This document shows positions 19,629 to 24,216 of a stretch of DNA of 24,216 bases, piece by piece; the first letter of the stretch is position 1; every line of letters starts with the position of its first letter. Source of the DNA: a virus; the IMG/VR virus record IMGVR_UViG_3300030331_004341, positions 1-24,216 of that record, one strand, 5' to 3'. Position numbers and translations under genes: made by a program. A model generated the notes under the pieces. It did no database searches. It was not told the DNA's origin and saw nothing but the letters and a program-made list of their open reading frames with translations.

Positions 19629-20171
19629 TTACTCCTTCGTTTTTAGTTTAGCTTTATTTGCAATATAGATACCAAATAAATCAAACGGGAGTTCCTTTCC
19701 TTTTTCAACTTGTTCTTTAGCAAAAGCTTTAAGCGTCATAGGTTCAACTTTTTGTTTTTGCAAATATTTAAACCCATGTTGCTCACATACTCTTACTAAT
19801 TCTGCAACTTGATTGTCTTGTCCTCTATTAAAAGTTGTTGTGATTGTATTTTTAATTAAATCTCCAAAACCCTTATCTCGAAGCCAACTAAAAGCTTCAT
19901 CGGTTCGACTCTCAGGTATTCTAGCCCCATAAAAGGGCTTAACCTCAACTTGCGTACCATCAGCGAGTTTGATTGCGTTAACACCAGCTTCTTGCATAAG
20001 CTCTGGTATCTTTCGTTCCTGATAATCTTTGTATTTAGCTTTCTTTTTGGAAAGTTCTTCCTCAACTTGATTAATTTCATTTTCAAGTTTTTTCATCTCA
20101 TTACAAGCATCAGATATAGACTTAGTGCTTGCAGTATCAACTTCTAAATTTGAAAATTTTTCGATATCCAT
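19629..20171 (-). CDS. 180-aa coiled-coil protein, first gene of replication operon
   Basis: Residues 20-55 form a charged coiled coil (MKKLENEINQVEEELSKKKA), followed by a small beta part (IKLADGTQVEVKPFYGARIP) and helices. It has a resemblance to phage proteins of unknown function placed ahead of primases, possibly nuclease inhibitors or DNA-binding accessory factors; I do not assign one. AGGATATGG at the start gives a usable ribosome site, and a sigma70-like promoter lies upstream. Confidence 0.72.
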   Translation of the reverse strand: MDIEKFSNLEVDTASTKSISDACNEMKKLENEINQVEEELSKKKAKYKDYQERKIPELMQEAGVNAIKLADGTQVEVKPFYGARIPESRTDEAFSWLRDKGFGDLIKNTITTTFNRGQDNQVAELVRVCEQHGFKYLQKQKVEPMTLKAFAKEQVEKGKELPFDLFGIYIANKAKLKTKE

Positions 20172-20181
20172 ATCCTATTTG

Positions 20182-20209
20182 CTTATAAATTATTCACTTG
20201 CAAAGTCAA
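20182..20209 (-). promoter_or_regulatory. Promoter of the replication operon
   Basis: On the minus strand TTGACT (20209-20204), 16-nt spacer, TATAAG (20187-20182), with the start codon at 20171. It faces the divergent SNF2-like gene, so the two transcripts are likely to start within a few tens of bases of each other. Confidence 0.6.
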
Positions 20210-20236
20210 ACACAAAATTATAAAACAAAGTTGGAT

Positions 20237-21670
20237 ATGACAGGTTGGAAATACCCCTATAAAACAAAGCCTTATGAACATCAACGCAAGGCTTTAAAAG
20301 AGTCTGCTGAGAGAACTACTTACGCTCTTTTTATGGAAATGGGTACGGGAAAAACTAAAACTACAATAGACAACATAGCTTACCTATATTTAAAAAAACG
20401 TATAGATTCCGCCCTTATTGTTGCACCAAAATCTGTATATACAGTATGGAAAAATGAAATAAATATTCACTTGCCAGATCAAATAGAACGAATCACGTAC
20501 GCTTGGAAAGTAGACAAACCAAAACAATTACAACCCTTCATTACAAAAAAAGGGATACTTAAATTTTTTTTAATTAATGTAGAGGCATTATCCACAAAGA
20601 AAGGTTTAGAAATATGTAATAAATATTTATTAAACCAACCTAATAATATTATGGTTATAGACGAGTCTACAACTATTAAAAACCCAAAAGCTAAAAGAAC
20701 AAAAAATATTTTAGCTTTACGTTGGCGGGCAAAAATGCGTAGGATTTTGACAGGTTCTCCCGTAACTAAATCACCTTTAGATTTATATTCTCAATGTGCT
20801 TTTTTAGATCCCGCACTATTAGGTTTTAAAAGTTATTATGCTTTTAGAAATAGATATTGTACGTTTGATGAAGTTTACATTGCAAGAGGAGAAGCAATTA
20901 TGGTGCCTGATGGGTACACTAATTTAGATGAGTTAGAACAAAAATTAAAAAACTTTTCATTAAGATTAACAAAAGATGAATGTTTAGATATACCAGAAAA
21001 AATTTATCAAAAAAGAGAGGTAATGATCTCAGGTGATCAAAAAAGAATATATGATAGGTTAAGAATGGAAGCATTAGCTAAATTTGAAAACGAAACCATT
21101 TCTGTTCATAATCAATTAACTGAACTATTAAGATTACATCAAGTTGCAAACGGTTATTGTAAAAGTGATGATGGTGAAATATTGCAATTTAATAATGAAA
21201 AATTAAAAGCATTATTAGAAATATTAGAAGAGACAGATAAAAAAGTAATAATTTGGGCTACTTATGTTCACAACATCAATGAGATTATAGCAAGTTTAAA
21301 TGATAAGTATGGCTCAGAAACAGTTGTATCAATATATGGAGAAACTTCACAATCAGATAGAATGTTGGCCGTTGACCGTTTTCAAAATGATAGTAATTGT
21401 AGATTTTTTGTAGGTAACCCAACTACGGGTGGTTATGGTTTAACTTTAACAGCAGCAAAGTATGTTATTTATTACTCCAACAACTACAACCTAGAGGTTC
21501 GTAAACAGTCTGAAGACCGTGCTCATAGGATAGGACAAACTAAGAATGTGGTTTACATAGATATTATGGCCAAAGATACTATTGATGAAAAAATTGTCAA
21601 AGCACTGAAGCGAAAAAATCAATTATCTGCCAAGACTTTAGGTGATAAAGCTAAAGATTGGTTACTTTAG
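20237..21670 (+). CDS. SNF2-type SF2 DNA translocase/helicase
   Basis: DNA-dependent ATPase of the SNF2 branch of superfamily 2, 477 aa from the ATG at 20237 (a TTG at 20198 would add 13 residues but overlaps the divergent promoter and has no ribosome site). Q-like KPYEHQRKAL, motif I MEMGTGKT at residues 33-40, Ia LIVAPKSVYTVW, motif II VIDEST, motif III LTGSP, motif V ending GYGLTLTAAKYVIYY, and motif VI QSEDRAHRIGQTKNVVYI are all visible. Such proteins move on duplex DNA and remodel forks or proteins; in phages they go with recombination nucleases. It is the only rightward gene in this end of the window and its stop codon overlaps that of the convergent nuclease gene. Confidence 0.94.
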   Translation: MTGWKYPYKTKPYEHQRKALKESAERTTYALFMEMGTGKTKTTIDNIAYLYLKKRIDSALIVAPKSVYTVWKNEINIHLPDQIERITYAWKVDKPKQLQPFITKKGILKFFLINVEALSTKKGLEICNKYLLNQPNNIMVIDESTTIKNPKAKRTKNILALRWRAKMRRILTGSPVTKSPLDLYSQCAFLDPALLGFKSYYAFRNRYCTFDEVYIARGEAIMVPDGYTNLDELEQKLKNFSLRLTKDECLDIPEKIYQKREVMISGDQKRIYDRLRMEALAKFENETISVHNQLTELLRLHQVANGYCKSDDGEILQFNNEKLKALLEILEETDKKVIIWATYVHNINEIIASLNDKYGSETVVSIYGETSQSDRMLAVDRFQNDSNCRFFVGNPTTGGYGLTLTAAKYVIYYSNNYNLEVRKQSEDRAHRIGQTKNVVYIDIMAKDTIDEKIVKALKRKNQLSAKTLGDKAKDWLL

Positions 21671-22341
21671 CCTTTTTTCATGGTTTTGTTGTATAATTCA
21701 AGTCTTGTAAGAAATTTATCACTATATTCGCTAAGTAGAGGCTCAGAGAGCTTAAATTCTTGATATTGTAGGTCTCTAGTAGCAATAGCTATTACCCCTT
21801 GCTCTATGGGCCCGTAATGCGTTTTATGGGCTAAATAATAGGCACCTAGCTGACATTTGTAGTCTTCTATCCATTCTTCTCTCTTTGGTTTATTAGATTG
21901 TTTAAAGTCAATAATTGAGGGTTTTCCATAAGCCATAGCGACTAAATCAGTGGTTCCAGCATAATCTTGATTGTAAGCTAAAGAAACTTCGTTTCCCCAT
22001 ACCTCATCTATTTTAAGAGAATCTTTAATAACTTCAGCCATTTTTCTTGGTTTTACACCTTCATCGGTTTCATTAAAATATTTCTGGTTATTGTAATAAT
22101 ATTCTAATACTTTATGCATTTCAGTACCTACGCTTGAAGCATTATTCATTACTCTATCAGCCTCAGCATGACCTACTCTCCTTCTCCAATCGTCTAATTT
22201 TTTTCTATCTTTAGTTGCTGATAGAATAGTAGTAACACTTGGAACAGGTTGTTCATTCACCAAATATTTTCTACCTGTTTCTGATTGGAATCTATTATGT
22301 TTTTTATATGGATATTTACGATTAATTGTAATTAGTGTCAT
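21667..22341 (-). CDS. PD-(D/E)XK nuclease, Cas4/RecB-like
   Basis: Probable single-strand or exonucleolytic DNA nuclease. Active-site residues of the RecB/Cas4 group can be traced: H76 in VGTEMHKVLE, E118 in GNEVSLAY, D132 in AGTTDLVAMA, D145 and K147 in IIDFKQSN, Q164 and Y168 in YKCQLGAYY. The 224-aa length fits small phage members. No iron-sulfur cysteine cluster of true Cas4 is visible, so it is nearer to phage RecB-like exonucleases. It stands next to the SNF2 ATPase, suggesting joint work in recombination or end processing. No CRISPR genes are near. Confidence 0.88.
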   Translation of the reverse strand: MTLITINRKYPYKKHNRFQSETGRKYLVNEQPVPSVTTILSATKDRKKLDDWRRRVGHAEADRVMNNASSVGTEMHKVLEYYYNNQKYFNETDEGVKPRKMAEVIKDSLKIDEVWGNEVSLAYNQDYAGTTDLVAMAYGKPSIIDFKQSNKPKREEWIEDYKCQLGAYYLAHKTHYGPIEQGVIAIATRDLQYQEFKLSEPLLSEYSDKFLTRLELYNKTMKKG

Positions 22342-22345
22342 TACA

Positions 22346-22546
22346 CTAATTACTTAATAAATTTACTAAAGTCAAAATAATTGCACCCATACCACCAACT
22401 AATGCAACAAAGAACCAATTAACCTTTTGTCTGACATCATCTAAACCTTTGTGCATATGATCTTGAGTTTTTTTAAGGCCTGAAATATGCCCATATAAAG
22501 CAATTATATGCTCACCAGTTGTTTTAGGATCTTTTCCGTTAGCCAC
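22346..22546 (-). CDS. 66-aa C-terminally anchored TM protein, holin-like
   Basis: The N-terminal 40 residues form a charged amphipathic helix (GHISGLKKTQDHMHKGLDD), followed by one strong membrane span (WFFVALVGGMGAIILTLVNL). This layout recalls XhlA/haemolysin-type phage membrane proteins, which assist lysis. That is a resemblance only. Its start overlaps the end of the large virion-type gene by 8 nt, so it belongs to the late structural operon. Confidence 0.7.
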   Translation of the reverse strand: MANGKDPKTTGEHIIALYGHISGLKKTQDHMHKGLDDVRQKVNWFFVALVGGMGAIILTLVNLLSN

Positions 22547-24216
22547 GATTTCTTTCAGCTATTGCTGCTCCCAAAGCGTCTTGTGGAAATAAAGATGCAA
22601 ACATAGAAGAAGAAACAGGTTGTTTCTGTTGAATAGGTTGTCTAGGTTGATTATTGCCTTGAAAGTTTCCTCTTAATTCAAATGGTTCTATTTGTGGTGC
22701 TCTTACATCTCTTGATTGACCTAATAGTTGTTGTGTAGTTCCTGTTATAGTTGGTGTTGTGTCAACTTTACCAGTGCCCACTTTCACTCCTGGTCTTTGT
22801 GATTTAAACCCAGCTCTCAGCGCATCAAATAAATCTGCACCCATACTACCGAGTTCTTTTTGTATTACTTTTGCCCCTTTTCGTTGTCCTATTATTTCCA
22901 CACCTCTATCAAAAGCGTTTCTTACAGCTAATAATAAGTTGATACCACCCTGTCCTAAAGCTGCTGCTCCAACTAAACCTCGACCCGCTTGTTGTAATGC
23001 TCTCGATAACACACTACCAGTATTTGATAAATTTGCTAAGTCTCTTGGTTGTAAAGTTTTTCTTATGGTGTTAACTAAATTTTTTAATTGTCTTTGTTCT
23101 TTTCCTGTGAACAATTCACTCATAAATTGTCTATTGTTTCTAAACACATCATCAAATTCTCTAACTAAAATATCAGGTTTAAATTGATTATTTCTAATTG
23201 AATTAGTTAAAATTCTATCAAAGACAGCCGTTCTTAAACCGATAAAATCCCTGTTATCTAAAGATTTTGTGATATCATTTACACCAATAATTTTTTTTAA
23301 TCTTTTAATAACTCTCAAAGGAGTTTGACCCACACCAATTTTTTTAGCACCTATCGCGTAATTAATTACCTCAAAAGGTGTTATATCAGGATCATTTATA
23401 ATTTTATGTAAAACCTCTCCAGCTTTATCTGAAATAGTTTTACCACCTCTTGTTATTGGGTTAATACCAAATAATTTTTCTCTTTCCACAACAGCATTTC
23501 TAGCTTTCGCAATATTTTTGATTCCTTCACCAGAAAACAAAGCGTTATCAATAGCGTCATTATAAAATTTATCATACTCTTTTTTAATATTAATTAATGC
23601 TCTAAAATCAGGACCGCCCTCTTTTCTAGCTGAATTAATTAAATCATTTATATATTGTCTTCTTTTTTCAAACGCGTCAAAGACAGGAACTTCTCTAGCA
23701 GCTTTTGTTTTACCAGCTTGTATAGTTGCGATCTTAGCGTCTGTTAATGTTTTAGGTGTTTTCTTAATAACTTGATTTACGAGATCATCAATACTATTTA
23801 AAGCTGCAACTGTGCCTTTCATAATATTGGGATCTAGGCTACCTACAGAATCAATAACTGATTTTCTAGCACTTTCTGATAACAATTTAATATTAGAACC
23901 TCCACCTGTAAATATTGCTCTTTTATCAATCGTATTATAAAGAGTATCTACTTTGTCATTTGCCTTTTTGAAATTGTTTCTTACTGAGTCTAAAACTCTA
24001 GCACCAGCACCCTCTAAATCATCAACTCCAACTTGTCCTTTATTAAATCTTTCTAATAAACTTTCCACACTGTCTCTTATTTGTATATTTTGTTTTTCAA
24101 AAAATTCTACCGCTTGTTTTTGTGCTCTCGGTCCAAAAGTACCTTTTGTAGCTTCATATAAATTTGCTAAATTAACTTTGTCTTTTGGTAAACCTGTTTG
24201 AGATGATGCTAAGTCG
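22539..24216 (-). CDS. Large helical virion-type protein, N-terminus cut by window edge
   Basis: The frame is open from the stop at 22539 to the right edge (at least 558 codons, reading DLASSQTGLPKDKV at the cut), so the internal GTG at 24068 is not needed as a start. The protein is long and helical with charged repeats, Gly-rich patches (RGLVGAAALGQGGINLLLA) and a Gln/Pro-rich end before FASLFPQDALGAAIAERNRG. This is the composition of internal or ejection virion proteins. No enzyme motif is seen in the visible part, but the missing N-terminus could carry one. Identity is inferred from composition and operon position. Confidence 0.7.
   Translation of the reverse strand, partial: DLASSQTGLPKDKVNLANLYEATKGTFGPRAQKQAVEFFEKQNIQIRDSVESLLERFNKGQVGVDDLEGAGARVLDSVRNNFKKANDKVDTLYNTIDKRAIFTGGGSNIKLLSESARKSVIDSVGSLDPNIMKGTVAALNSIDDLVNQVIKKTPKTLTDAKIATIQAGKTKAAREVPVFDAFEKRRQYINDLINSARKEGGPDFRALINIKKEYDKFYNDAIDNALFSGEGIKNIAKARNAVVEREKLFGINPITRGGKTISDKAGEVLHKIINDPDITPFEVINYAIGAKKIGVGQTPLRVIKRLKKIIGVNDITKSLDNRDFIGLRTAVFDRILTNSIRNNQFKPDILVREFDDVFRNNRQFMSELFTGKEQRQLKNLVNTIRKTLQPRDLANLSNTGSVLSRALQQAGRGLVGAAALGQGGINLLLAVRNAFDRGVEIIGQRKGAKVIQKELGSMGADLFDALRAGFKSQRPGVKVGTGKVDTTPTITGTTQQLLGQSRDVRAPQIEPFELRGNFQGNNQPRQPIQQKQPVSSSMFASLFPQDALGAAIAERNRG

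Noticed and set aside
22759-23187. 142-aa rightward frame
   Set aside because: Antisense shadow of the large virion-type gene, with Pro/Ser/Cys-rich composition typical of shadows.

Overview
The window is a piece of a tailed double-stranded DNA phage (Caudoviricetes). It carries both terminase subunits, a phage-type family A DNA polymerase, and a compact replication and nuclease set. Genes are tightly packed, often with 4-nt ATGA stop/start overlaps, and many small ORFs are present. The DNA is clearly AT-rich and codons prefer A/T in the third position. I see no ribosomal genes, tRNA, integrase or CRISPR array. The gene set recalls uncultured marine phages of low-GC alphaproteobacteria (SAR11 type), but that host assignment is inference. 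Both ends are cut inside genes: the large terminase on the left and a long putative virion protein on the right.

Layout. (1) 1-3719, leftward: a packaging block with two small hypothetical proteins, TerS, another hypothetical protein, a VRR-NUC-like nuclease, a one-TM microprotein and TerL. (2) 3720-4255: a noncoding divergent region with a perfect palindrome and clustered GATACACC repeats, a candidate operator or origin. (3) 4256-6308, rightward: small zinc-ribbon and unknown proteins, a 370-nt highly structured noncoding segment, an HNH endonuclease, a Cys-rich mini-ORF and a 106-aa unknown protein, closed by a strong terminator. (4) 6388-6680: a second structured RNA candidate. (5) 6681-10505, leftward: accessory genes (2OG-Fe(II) oxygenase, MT-A70 adenine methyltransferase, ribbon-helix-helix protein, a lipoprotein and several unknowns). 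(6) 10506-12817: short runs of small genes that change strand several times, each run with its own promoter. (7) 12828-20171, leftward: the replication operon, in transcription order an unknown coiled-coil protein, a probable accessory or ssDNA-binding protein, an AEP-type primase, an SF1 helicase, a DUF3310 protein, a 33-aa microprotein, PolA and a beta-rich unknown. (8) 20198-21670, rightward: an SNF2-type SF2 ATPase. (9) 21667-24216, leftward: a PD-(D/E)XK (Cas4/RecB-like) nuclease, a holin-like TM protein and a large virion-type protein.

How it fits together: primase, SF1 helicase and PolA form a self-contained replisome, with the SNF2 ATPase, Cas4-like nuclease and VRR-NUC as likely recombination or branch-processing partners. 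TerS/TerL package the DNA. The methyltransferase and oxygenase may modify DNA or other targets. The most unusual content is noncoding: the tandem-hairpin element at 4774-5142 directly before the HNH gene, the G.U-rich folded segment at 6396-6545, the repeat-rich divergent region at 3790-4181, and several promoters placed so close to start codons that the transcripts would be leaderless.
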